DNA of 36,322 bases, taken from an uncultured Clostridia bacterium. Its GTDB lineage: Bacteria; Bacillota; Clostridia; Christensenellales; Borkfalkiaceae. Position 1 is the stretch's first letter; every line of letters begins with the position of its first letter. The position numbers were made by a program, and so were the translations under genes. Shown here piece by piece: positions 23,988 to 31,584 of the stretch. The DNA lies in the NCBI GenBank assembly GCA_947628505.1, contig CANRAD010000017.1, forward strand, positions 1 to 36,322, written 5' to 3'. The notes beneath the pieces were generated by a model. That model searched no databases. It was not told where the DNA came from and saw only the letters and a list, made by a program, of their open reading frames with translations.

Positions 23988-25424
23988 TCAGTCTTCGTAA
24001 GCGCGCTTCCCGAGTTTCCTTATACGCCTGAGCTTGTCTTGCAGAATGACGCTGTTTTCCCTTTCTTTCGGGGGGCGCGGTCTCGTCATTATATAATATC
24101 TCAACTCGTCCATGCAGTGGTCGTCCCGCTTTACCGGCATATCTCCCGCCGCCCAGAAATAGCCGCGAAACTCTTCTATCATATTGACGCACGTCGAAAA
24201 TATATAGATATCCGGTTCGCCGTTGCCGCGCTTCAAATAGCTTTTAACGCGCGATATCCCCGCGAACACGTCCTTGTTGACGTTGGGATTGACGAGTATT
24301 CCGCGTTCGCAAAACAGCTCGGAAACCGATTTGGAAGAGGCCAGCGTGCGCTGATTGGCCGCGCTGTCGATGAGCGCCCTTATTCTGCCCGCGGAATCGG
24401 TTTTCCAGCCGAGTTTACGGCTTATGTCCTTTATCGCGCGTGCATGGAAATCAACGTCCCTGCCCGCCGCGAAGTGCTCCGCCACCACGTATACGTTCCC
24501 GTCCCAATCCACGCAATACCAATGCGCCGAGAGCGGATTGTTCAATCCCGGATCTATGGATATCGCGTCCTGCCATTCCGACGGAATCTCGAAGGGCTCT
24601 ATAACGTGCACGCTTTCGTCGAACTCCGGATAAACGAGCCCTTTGCCCTCCGAAAATCTGCCGAACTTGCGCGCGTCGAGAGCTTCCGCGCTCAAAGATT
24701 TTTCAAGGAGCGCGGTCTCCTTGCGGGAGAGAAACGGATTGTCTTCCCAAGTCATGAATTCGTGCCATATCTGAGGATTTTTGCCTCTGTTCAGATAGAT
24801 TTCGCCGTATACGAACGTCTTGCCTTTCAACGGCGTCATCGTGCCGAATATATCCCCGCGGCGATCCATAACCCGCATAAGACACTCCTCGTACACATCC
24901 TCGGGCGGCTCTTCGTCGAACCACACGAAATCGAGGCTGGATCCCTGAAACTTTTCCCTGCCCTGGTCGCAACTTTTGAAGCCGAGCGTAGATATCCCCC
25001 CGAAAACGTTTTTAACCGATATCTGGTCGATTACGCCGTTCGCCGGGTTGTCCTTGCGGCCGGATATCATAACTATGTCGGCTATCCATCTCTTCGGCAG
25101 ATATTGAAGTATCTTCGCCTGAGCGACGTCGCGTTGAACCTGTTGCGAAAGCGAAACGCACCAACCGAAGACGTCCTTTTTGTTCTTGCGGTAGGGGTGT
25201 ATCCCCCTCAGCATCCACACGCACTCCACGGCCCCGCACTCGGTTTTCCCCGAACGGTTGCCGCCGAACACCCAACGGTTGCGCTTTTTGCACTTGTGAA
25301 ACGCAAGTTGCTTTTTGTGCTTCTTTCTGCCGGAATTATAGGCGGAGAGCCTGTCCGAACCCCTGCGCTTTTCAAGCTCTTTTTCTATCTCGTCTATGCG
25401 AGATATTATATCTTCCTTCCGCAT
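23988..25424 (-). CDS. terL: Terminase large subunit
   Basis: 478 residues. The ATP motor that packages DNA: Walker A FGGNRSGKT (53-61), Walker B LDFVWFDEE (164-172) with catalytic Glu, coupling motif GTMTP (194-198). The C-terminal nuclease has ISIDPGL (Asp291), ALIDSAANQ and DDHCMDELRYY, the three acidic clusters of the RNase H-like fold. ATG 25424 is preceded by AAGGGG. It is the first gene of the operon. No small-subunit gene lies next to it; the helical protein at 26107 is upstream on the same strand, separated by the convergent gene. Confidence 0.92.
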   Translation of the reverse strand: MRKEDIISRIDEIEKELEKRRGSDRLSAYNSGRKKHKKQLAFHKCKKRNRWVFGGNRSGKTECGAVECVWMLRGIHPYRKNKKDVFGWCVSLSQQVQRDVAQAKILQYLPKRWIADIVMISGRKDNPANGVIDQISVKNVFGGISTLGFKSCDQGREKFQGSSLDFVWFDEEPPEDVYEECLMRVMDRRGDIFGTMTPLKGKTFVYGEIYLNRGKNPQIWHEFMTWEDNPFLSRKETALLEKSLSAEALDARKFGRFSEGKGLVYPEFDESVHVIEPFEIPSEWQDAISIDPGLNNPLSAHWYCVDWDGNVYVVAEHFAAGRDVDFHARAIKDISRKLGWKTDSAGRIRALIDSAANQRTLASSKSVSELFCERGILVNPNVNKDVFAGISRVKSYLKRGNGEPDIYIFSTCVNMIEEFRGYFWAAGDMPVKRDDHCMDELRYYIMTRPRPPKERENSVILQDKLRRIRKLGKRAYED

Positions 25425-25472
25425 ATCCCCTTTTTAGACAATATCTCCCCCTTTTTTTTGCCCGCAAACCGT

Positions 25473-25478
25473 TATAAT
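25473..25478 (+). promoter_or_regulatory. -10 box next to a start codon
   Basis: TATAAT with eight bases to ATG 25487. No convincing -35: the region 17 bp upstream is a T tract. Confidence 0.5.
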
Positions 25479-25486
25479 TGCCTGGT

Positions 25487-26128
25487 ATGAAACTCCTCTC
25501 ATTCCTCTCCCTTATCGCAATGGTCATCCCCGTCGCGCCGCCCGCGCGCGCCCTCGCCGATAAATCGCCCGTTTACGCATACGCCTGTACACGGGAAAGC
25601 TACTTCTGCTCCGAACCGGACGAGCGCAAGGCGCTCTTTGCCGTGCCGTATACATATTGCGTGCGCATTTTAAGCGACGAGGGCGAATGGTATATGGTCA
25701 GCTACGCCGAAAATTCGGATATATATATCGAACTCACGGGATATTGCCTCAAATCCGGCTTGCGGCAAGTTGCAAGCCCTCCGGAAAACCTGTATCTCAA
25801 TCTGCCCGTAACCATAACGTTCGAAGCCACGCCGCCCGCGGGCTCGCTTCCGACAATAGGCCAGATAGACGTCGTCGCGGCATATTACGGCAACTATACG
25901 TTCGGCGCGGAAAAATATTCATACGTTCTGTACAACGGTTCGTTCGGCTATATTCTCGGTTCAACCGAAAATTATCCCGTAAACGAACTGCCGCCGGAAA
26001 AGACCGAACCCCCGCCGACGGACGATTCTCCCGCAATCCTCTCGGCGATCATAATAATAGTTGCGGCCGCGGCGATAACCGTGCTCTTCATATCTGGAAG
26101 AGCCCGTTACGGCGGCAAAAGGCAATAA
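25487..26128 (+). CDS. Exported SH3-like membrane-anchored protein
   Basis: 213 residues from ATG 25487. A signal peptide (MKLLSFLSLIAMVIPVAPPARA) is followed by an SH3-like beta region (30-90: VYAYACTRESYFCSEPDERKA...VRILSDEGEWYMVSYAE), a second such module (about 130-165), a Pro-rich spacer, a membrane helix (about 183-203) and a short basic tail. SH3b domains usually bind cell wall. No Shine-Dalgarno; the -10 lies next to the ATG. It diverges from the terminase gene and is convergent with 26107, overlapping it by 22 bases. Confidence 0.7.
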   Translation: MKLLSFLSLIAMVIPVAPPARALADKSPVYAYACTRESYFCSEPDERKALFAVPYTYCVRILSDEGEWYMVSYAENSDIYIELTGYCLKSGLRQVASPPENLYLNLPVTITFEATPPAGSLPTIGQIDVVAAYYGNYTFGAEKYSYVLYNGSFGYILGSTENYPVNELPPEKTEPPPTDDSPAILSAIIIIVAAAAITVLFISGRARYGGKRQ

Positions 26129-26502
26129 TATTCGTTCACAAGCCTCATCCCCTCCGAAAACCTCTCCGCAATTCTCGCATGTCGGGCGAACTTCATAAGC
26201 GACTTCTTTATCCCCCGTCTGTGCGCGGCGTCGCTCATTCCTTCGCCGCAGCGCATAGACGAGTACTCTTCAAGCGCTTTTTTGTCCTCCTCGCTCATTT
26301 CCGAAATGACTCCGTCGAGATATCCCCACAACTTCGAAAGTTCTTCCTTTGCGCCGACGAGCGCCAGAACGCGCGAGACCTCCCTTTCCCCGTCGCTTTG
26401 AACGCGGCACGACGAACACGCAACTTTCAATATCAGCTTGTCCAAAGTCGAGTTCAACCCCTCCGCGCCGAAATAAAATTTAAGAATTCTCTTGCTTTTC
26501 AA
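26107..26502 (-). CDS. Small helical protein upstream of the terminase, unknown function
   Basis: 131 residues. The start codon is TTG 26502, with no good ribosome site. All-helical prediction: KRILKFYFGAEGLNSTLDKLILKVACSS, a central AKEELSKLWGYLDGVISEMSEEDKKALEEYSSM and a basic helix RRGIKKSLMKFARHARIAERF. The middle and end resemble the layout of small phage late-gene activators (ArpU/RinA-like, sigma region 4-like), but I cannot claim homology. It could regulate the head operon or be a divergent small terminase. Confidence 0.6.
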   Translation of the reverse strand: MKSKRILKFYFGAEGLNSTLDKLILKVACSSCRVQSDGEREVSRVLALVGAKEELSKLWGYLDGVISEMSEEDKKALEEYSSMRCGEGMSDAAHRRGIKKSLMKFARHARIAERFSEGMRLVNEYYCLLPP

Positions 26503-26653
26503 TTTTTTTACGTCCGTTTATGTAAACAAATGTTTGTATTGTAATTGGATTATAACCGTTAAATATGACAAAAAACGCATAATTAAAAAATAAATTATTA
26601 TATTTCGGACAATTTTTATGTGGACATTTGGTTTTTTAACCTCAATCAAACAG

Positions 26654-26682
26654 TTTACAAGCACCGAAAGGTGTGATATAAT
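26654..26682 (+). promoter_or_regulatory. Promoter of the exported beta-rich protein, leaderless
   Basis: TTTACA (26654-26659), 17-bp spacer, TATAAT (26677-26682); seven bases to GTG 26690. The rest of 26503-26650 is A+T-rich and has no gene that I see. Confidence 0.8.
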
Positions 26683-26689
26683 TTCTAAC

Positions 26690-28018
26690 GTGAAAAAACG
26701 GTTGTTGGCTACAATTGCAATTTGCCTTACGGCGGCTTCGGCGTTTCCGTCCGCAATGAACGTATACGCCCTCTCTTCGCGCGCCGCGGACGGCGGATAT
26801 CCCGCCGACTTCACTCAGACTCAGACGTTCGAGGCTCTGAGCGATTTTGCCGTGGGCGGCGAAGACGGATATGCCTTTGCCGACGGCAACAACCTCTACG
26901 TTATAGACGACGGCGTAAGAATGTCTTACAGAATGGCCACGGCTGTTACGGCCGTCGACTATGCCGACGGAGAATTTTATTACAGCGTGGCGGGCAATCC
27001 CTCCTTTGTGTATCTTCTGCCCGAGAGCCAGCAACTTTTGCCGGGCAATGTCTCCGAGCACGTAATGCAGTCTCTCGAACCGAGATTTTCGCACGGCGAT
27101 TATTCCTATAATCTCAGCGGCGGCAAGATAATAATATGGGACGGAAACGAGAGCGTCATAACTCTCGAAGGTCCTTTTTCAAATCTGAAACTCTACGGGG
27201 ACGACCTCTACGCGATAAAGGACAACAAACTTTCCAAAATCACCGACAAGGCCGAAGAGCTTGACAGCAAGATATACGATTACACGGACTACTCTCCCTC
27301 TGCCGACGTCAAAAGCGCCGAGGCCAAAGAGATATTGAAGGAGTATTCTTCATCGCCCAAGCTCGTAACGCTCACGGGCAACAGTCATATGACGCCCGTC
27401 GATCTCGACGACGTGGCCGGCGAAAACTTTGTTCCGTCCGGCGACACCCGGCCGACGGTCGAGGGCGAGAACGCGCTTCTGCTCTGCAAGACGGACAAGG
27501 TCGCCGTAATCTCCATTCGCGGCGACGCGTACATACTCAACCCGGACTGCGTTAAAGATTACATAGGAACGTCCGGAATAACCGAGACGGCGGACGGCAG
27601 ACAGGCGAGCGTAAAAGTTTCCGATGGACATATTTACGCTCTTCCGTACATATCGGCGGCGACCGTTCTCGAAGGCGCAAATTTAACGGGCGGCGAGCAC
27701 ATAACGGTTGAATCAAAGCTCACCTCCGGGCAATTCGAATACGGCGGGTTCTACAAGATAAGCACGCCCGACGGCAAAACGGGATACGTTCCCGTAGGTT
27801 ATGTTTCCGAGTTCAATTTCAGCGAAAATCCGCCCGAAAAGATAGACGATCCCTCGCCGCAGAACGAGGACATGATAAAGACCGTCGCGCTCGTGCTCGT
27901 GGTTGTCGCGCTCGTGTTGGTAGCCGTTGGATATCTCGCCTATGTGGGCACTTCCGACAAGAAGAAAAAGAACAAAAAGCGCAAAGACGAGCAAGAGAAC
28001 GAAGAAGACAAGAGTTGA
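26690..28018 (+). CDS. Exported beta-rich protein with SH3-like domain and anchor
   Basis: 442 residues from GTG 26690, which directly starts the signal peptide (MKKRLLATIAICLTAASAFPSA). The upstream open frame would push the signal peptide inside, so I reject it. Residues 50-200 are short repeated strands with Asp-Gly turns (GYAFADGNNLYVIDDGV, GEFYYSVAGN, GGKIIIWDGNE, DDLYAIKDNKLSKI), propeller-like. An SH3-like module (about 290-400, VTVESK...GGFYKISTPDGKTGYVPVGYVSEF) resembles the 25487 protein. A membrane helix (about 405-427) and a Lys/Glu-rich tail follow. Leaderless, by promoter position. Confidence 0.75.
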   Translation: MKKRLLATIAICLTAASAFPSAMNVYALSSRAADGGYPADFTQTQTFEALSDFAVGGEDGYAFADGNNLYVIDDGVRMSYRMATAVTAVDYADGEFYYSVAGNPSFVYLLPESQQLLPGNVSEHVMQSLEPRFSHGDYSYNLSGGKIIIWDGNESVITLEGPFSNLKLYGDDLYAIKDNKLSKITDKAEELDSKIYDYTDYSPSADVKSAEAKEILKEYSSSPKLVTLTGNSHMTPVDLDDVAGENFVPSGDTRPTVEGENALLLCKTDKVAVISIRGDAYILNPDCVKDYIGTSGITETADGRQASVKVSDGHIYALPYISAATVLEGANLTGGEHITVESKLTSGQFEYGGFYKISTPDGKTGYVPVGYVSEFNFSENPPEKIDDPSPQNEDMIKTVALVLVVVALVLVAVGYLAYVGTSDKKKKNKKRKDEQENEEDKS

Positions 28019-28022
28019 TTTA

Positions 28023-28058
28023 AGCGGCGCCGAAAGATATCGGCGCCGCTCTCTTTTA
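28023..28058 (+). terminator. Terminator of the exported beta-rich protein gene
   Basis: Perfect 11-bp arms (28023-28033, 28040-28050), tail CTCTTTTA. Confidence 0.85.
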
Positions 28059-28093
28059 ATTATTTAAAAATGTGAAAAGCGTTTTAAAATGAG

Positions 28094-28122
28094 TTGACAG
28101 TCAAATATTGATTTGATATAAT
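28094..28122 (+). promoter_or_regulatory. Consensus promoter of the tRNA operon
   Basis: TTGACA (28094-28099), 17-bp spacer, TATAAT (28117-28122): a full consensus match, as expected for stable RNA. Confidence 0.9.
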
Positions 28123-28177
28123 TTTTTAGCATTGAGTTGAGTAAACGCTCGTGTGCGTTTGAAAGCAAGCAAACAAT

Positions 28178-28251
28178 GCGGGTGTAGTTCAATGGTAGAA
28201 CACTAGCCTTCCAAGCTGGTTGCGTGGGTCCGATTCCCATCACCCGCTCCA
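28178..28251 (+). tRNA. tRNA-Gly (TCC)
   Basis: Acceptor GCGGGTG/CACCCGC, discriminator T, anticodon TCC at 28210-28212 in loop CTTCCAA. CCA is encoded. Confidence 0.95.
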
Positions 28252-28290
28252 AAGCTTTTTAGGCTTTAAGCGCGTAATCTTGATGCATAT

Positions 28291-28367
28291 GCGCCTGTAG
28301 CTCAGTAGGATAGAGCAACGGCCTTCTAAGCCGTGTGTCGGGGGTTCGAATCTCTCCAGGCGCACCA
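28291..28367 (+). tRNA. tRNA-Arg (TCT)
   Basis: Acceptor GCGCCTG/CAGGCGC, loop CTTCTAA gives anticodon TCT, encoded CCA. The T stem has two G-U pairs. Confidence 0.95.
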
Positions 28368-28375
28368 AAAAGTAT

Positions 28376-28452
28376 GGCGGGCGTAGCTCAATCGGTAGAG
28401 CGCCAGATTGTGGCTCTGGAGGCAGCAAGTTCGAAACTTGTCGCCCGCCCCA
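28376..28452 (+). tRNA. tRNA-His (GTG)
   Basis: Loop TTGTGGC gives anticodon GTG. The extra 5' G (28376) pairs with C73 (28449), the identity feature of tRNA-His. CCA is encoded. Confidence 0.95.
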
Positions 28453-28483
28453 CTTATCTTTCCCGCTTGCCGCGGGCAAGTAT

Positions 28484-28558
28484 TGGGGTATCGCCAAGCG
28501 GTAAGGCACGGGATTTTGATTCCCGCATTCGTTGGTTCAAATCCAGCTACCCCAGCCA
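28484..28558 (+). tRNA. tRNA-Gln (TTG)
   Basis: Acceptor TGGGGTA/TACCCCA, loop TTTTGAT gives anticodon TTG, encoded CCA. Confidence 0.95.
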
Positions 28559-28564
28559 AATTTT

Positions 28565-28640
28565 GGCCCATTAGCTCAGTTGGCAGAGCACTTGACTTTT
28601 AATCAAGGTGTCCCGGGTTCGAATCTCGGATGGACCACCA
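28565..28640 (+). tRNA. tRNA-Lys (TTT)
   Basis: Loop CTTTTAA gives anticodon TTT. The acceptor strands GGCCCAT and ATGGACC contain one C-A mismatch at position 3-70 (28567 and 28634). Otherwise canonical, CCA encoded. Confidence 0.93.
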
Positions 28641-28670
28641 ATATAAGCGGTTTACGCCGCTTATATGCAT

Positions 28671-28746
28671 GCACCTTTAGCTCAGTTGGTAGAGCAACTG
28701 ACTCTTAATCAGTGGGCCCAGGGTTCGAGTCCCTGAAGGTGCACCA
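28671..28746 (+). tRNA. tRNA-Lys (CTT)
   Basis: Acceptor GCACCTT/AAGGTGC, loop CTCTTAA gives anticodon CTT, encoded CCA. Its last nine bases, GGTGCACCA, recur at 34497-34505. A hairpin (28641-28666) separates it from the previous tRNA. Confidence 0.95.
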
Positions 28747-28751
28747 CATTT

Positions 28752-28796
28752 AACCTAAATTGAACCATTAACATATTGGTTTGGTTTAGGTTTTTT
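28752..28796 (+). terminator. Terminator of the tRNA operon
   Basis: Arms AACCTAAA (28752-28759) and TTTAGGTT (28785-28792) with an inner AACCA/TGGTT pair, then a T run. Confidence 0.85.
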
Positions 28797-28839
28797 GTTA
28801 TTCTTTATATTAAGTCAGCGGCGGTTTATGCCGCGAAAG

Positions 28840-28964
28840 CCGCTTGATATGAGAAAGGGGTGTGTTAGGCTGTTTATTGCCAACGGCAAAACAAAGCCCC
28901 TTGGGCGGTTGTGGCTTGGCTCTTTGCCTTGCCAACGCACCCCATAGAGGCTCAAATCAAGCGG
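28840..28964. other. Long imperfect hairpin downstream of the recombinase gene
   Basis: Outer arms 28840-28853 and 28951-28964 match at 13 of 14 positions. An inner helix pairs 28857-28870 with 28931-28943 (one wobble, one bulged A), then GGCAAA/TTTGCC further in. It could be an element end, an RNA, or the 3' structure of the recombinase message. No open frame of note. Confidence 0.5.
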
Positions 28965-28992
28965 AACGTGGAATAAATAGCCGCGCTATGTG

Positions 28993-30516
28993 TTATTTTA
29001 TATACATTTCCGTAAGTATGGGTATTTGCCTTATGGTATTATAGCCGTGTAGGGTATAGGATATTTTCTTGAAATCTCTGTAAAATAAAAAGCCCGACGT
29101 GCTGTCTGCACTATCGGACTTATCGTCGTTTATTTTTATAGGGCTGTTGAAGTAAATCTCTATTTTATCGTCATACAGTATTATTTCTTTTACAAGGTAG
29201 TTTATGAGCATTTGCGGCTCTAACGCCAACGCCTGTCGGTAATATTCCCGCATTATATTGTCGGGGATTTTTATTGCCGTTTTCTCTTTTTCAATGAGTA
29301 TTCGCCGTTCCAAATCTTCCTGCTGTTCTTCGAGTTCGTGTAGCCGCTTATTCGTAGTGGCTGAAATAATACCGTTTTCAATGGCGTACATAAGATTTTC
29401 CAGCGACTTTGTAACTTTGGCTTTCTCTCTTGTTAGCGTTTTTAAGTTGAGATTATCCGTTATCTGTTTATCCTGAATTTTCAAAAGCTCTCTTACGATT
29501 TTATCAATCGCCTGCGGCTTACTCAATTCGTCTATAACCGCGTTAATGACAAGCTCTTCCAAATACTCTTTATTTACAACCGTCTTTTTACAGCCGTTAT
29601 GGTCTGATTTCCGTCCTATGCACTTGTAATAGTGTATGACCTCGCCATTTCGTGCTGTGCCTGTTTCTGCGCTTATAGGTCTGCCGCAATATCCGCACTT
29701 TAATTTGCCACGCAAAAGATAGACTGTTTTTACACTGCGTTTGCCGAATTTGTTGGCGTTTACTATCTGCCTTACGCTCTCAAATAACTGCTTGTCTATT
29801 ATCGGCGGGTACATATTAGCTACTATCTCATCGCCCTTTGTATATACTCCCGAATACTTTTCGTTGGCGAGTATTCCGTAAACGGTGTTACGCGCAAACT
29901 GTCTGCCCTTATATGTAACGCCTTTTGCGGTTAGCTCTGCAATTATATCCTTTACAAATACGCCTTTGGAATATTGCAAATACATAAATCGCACTGCCTC
30001 GGCTTGCATATCGTCTATGACTAACCTTTGATTTTCCACTCTGTAACCGTATGGAACGCCGCCGCCTTGGTATAAACCCTTTAACCTGTTTTCCCTCATG
30101 CCGCGGCTGACCTTTTGGGAAAGCTCCGCAGAATAGTATTGGTTCATACCTTCGAGCAAACTTTCGAGAATAATGCCCTCCGGCGTGTCGGGGATATTTT
30201 CCATTGCGGATAATACCTTAACGCCGTTATTTTTTAATGTACGCTTGTGTATGGTGCTTTCATACTTGTTACGGCTGAAACGGTCTAACTTGTAGACTAA
30301 AACATAATTCCACTCTTTACGCGCACTATCCTTAATCATACGCTGGAAATCGGGGCGGTTGTCGTTAGTTCCCGTCATTGCCCTGTCTATGTAAGTGTTG
30401 AGTATGAGGATATTATTGCGCTTGGCATATTCCTCGCACACGCGAAGTTGTCCGTCTATGGACTGTTCTGTCTGTTGGTCGCAAGAGTATCTTGCATAAA
30501 TCACTGCTGTTTTCAT
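28993..30516 (-). CDS. Large serine recombinase (site-specific integrase)
   Basis: 507 residues from ATG 30516, preceded by AAAGGAG; upstream in-frame codons lack a site. The resolvase domain has catalytic Ser11 in YARYSCDQQTEQS, and YVLVYKLDRFSRNKYE. The Recombinase domain contains GVPYGYRVENQRLVID...NTVYGILANEKYSGVY. A zinc ribbon (KCGYCGRPIS...YYKCIGRK...GCKK) and coiled coil (residues 370-430) follow. These proteins integrate and excise phages, ICEs and mobilisable elements by staggered cuts at short att sites. It is the likely mover of this element. Confidence 0.95.
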   Translation of the reverse strand: MKTAVIYARYSCDQQTEQSIDGQLRVCEEYAKRNNILILNTYIDRAMTGTNDNRPDFQRMIKDSARKEWNYVLVYKLDRFSRNKYESTIHKRTLKNNGVKVLSAMENIPDTPEGIILESLLEGMNQYYSAELSQKVSRGMRENRLKGLYQGGGVPYGYRVENQRLVIDDMQAEAVRFMYLQYSKGVFVKDIIAELTAKGVTYKGRQFARNTVYGILANEKYSGVYTKGDEIVANMYPPIIDKQLFESVRQIVNANKFGKRSVKTVYLLRGKLKCGYCGRPISAETGTARNGEVIHYYKCIGRKSDHNGCKKTVVNKEYLEELVINAVIDELSKPQAIDKIVRELLKIQDKQITDNLNLKTLTREKAKVTKSLENLMYAIENGIISATTNKRLHELEEQQEDLERRILIEKEKTAIKIPDNIMREYYRQALALEPQMLINYLVKEIILYDDKIEIYFNSPIKINDDKSDSADSTSGFLFYRDFKKISYTLHGYNTIRQIPILTEMYIK

Positions 30517-30609
30517 TGTTTTTAACTCCTTTGATTTTATTTTGCCTTTCGGCAAGGTGCGGGCAAACGGCTTGGACTGTTTACAGCTATATCCAAAATT
30601 TCTTTATAT

Positions 30610-30656
30610 CGCTGTCAAGGGTTGCCGAATGGCAATTCACTTTACCCTTGACAGCG
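30610..30656. repeat. Nested inverted repeat upstream of the recombinase gene
   Basis: Perfect 13-bp arms CGCTGTCAAGGGT (30610-30622) and ACCCTTGACAGCG (30644-30656) enclose a second palindrome, TTGCC-GAAT-GGCAA. Each outer arm carries a TTGACA -35 in the outward direction, so it may be the recombinase promoter/operator or a recombination or replication site. Confidence 0.7.
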
Positions 30657-30697
30657 CAGGCAAAGTCGTTTACGCTCCGCCGGACGAAAGACAAAAA

Positions 30698-31579
30698 TCA
30701 GTTGCATTTGGGCATTTTAGATATTACTTCGGGGCTTACCTTGCCCATAAGCACGCCCTCATCAATACATTGGAAATTGTCAAATAGAAGTAGCTTCCTA
30801 TCGTCCACGCCGTACCCGCAGGCTATATCCTCGTCCAAAATATCGCTCCTGAAATAGGTAGGCAGTTTACCGCCGTATATCAGCCGTTCGTTGCTCTTGC
30901 CTATGTACTTCAATAGATATTTGACGGACTGCATTATATCTTCCTGCCGCTCCAATACTTTAAAATCGTTTCTGCCGAAGTGCTTTAAAAAGTGTGTATT
31001 TTGGTAGGTTGTTTGCACTTTGTGTTGCTTGGTGCTGTAATCTTTTACTTCTATAAGCTCGCCTATCATTTGGGGGATATAAAATATTCCGTGAAAGTGT
31101 AGCCTCTGCATTTCTGGTGAACGTTCCCAAACGCCTATGTATTTCCAGCCCTTACGGCTTGCAAGGTGTTTTAAAGTGTTGTATAACTTTCTTTTAAAGG
31201 TTTCTTCCGTGTGCAGGGCGTTGTCGTATGTGAACGTTACAAAGTAATTCCACTGTTGCAGATATACTTTTCTCATTAGCCGTGTGCGCCGTTTCATTGC
31301 GTTGGTATTTTCCCGCTCTATGTTCTTCTCTATAAATTCTGTTACCTGCTCTGCCGTGGCAAATTCGCCTTTCAGTTGCTCTGCTAAAAATTTCTTGCGT
31401 TCCCGCTTGGGTAGCTGTTGACTTTCCGTGTACGCGCTCTTGAATTTCTCTTTGGGGGTGGGAGTAATAGACTGTTGTTTCTGCCTATGTCTTTTGCGCT
31501 TACCGCTCGGAAAGTTATCCGGGGGAATAGCTATGTAATGACTTCCGTCGTAATAGACTTTGGTGTTTCTATATGGCAT
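30698..31579 (-). CDS. Rolling-circle replication initiator (HUH Rep)
   Basis: 293 residues. After a basic N-terminus come the HUH endonuclease motifs: motif I FVTFTYDN (113-120), motif II LHFHGIFYI (160-168, metal-binding His161 and His163), motif III SVKYLLKYIGK (218-228; Tyr221 or Tyr225 as nicking Tyr). The spacing fits plasmid and phage-satellite Rep proteins that nick one strand and stay bound to the 5' end. It has no helicase domain. It starts 5 bases after the small gene. A Rep next to a serine recombinase suggests an element with a circular replicating form. Confidence 0.85.
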   Translation of the reverse strand: MPYRNTKVYYDGSHYIAIPPDNFPSGKRKRHRQKQQSITPTPKEKFKSAYTESQQLPKRERKKFLAEQLKGEFATAEQVTEFIEKNIERENTNAMKRRTRLMRKVYLQQWNYFVTFTYDNALHTEETFKRKLYNTLKHLASRKGWKYIGVWERSPEMQRLHFHGIFYIPQMIGELIEVKDYSTKQHKVQTTYQNTHFLKHFGRNDFKVLERQEDIMQSVKYLLKYIGKSNERLIYGGKLPTYFRSDILDEDIACGYGVDDRKLLLFDNFQCIDEGVLMGKVSPEVISKMPKCN

Positions 31580-31584
31580 AACTT

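Noticed and set aside
30542-30787. 81-codon plus-strand frame over the palindrome
   Set aside because: It crosses the nested palindrome and the end of rep; no motif or ribosome site.
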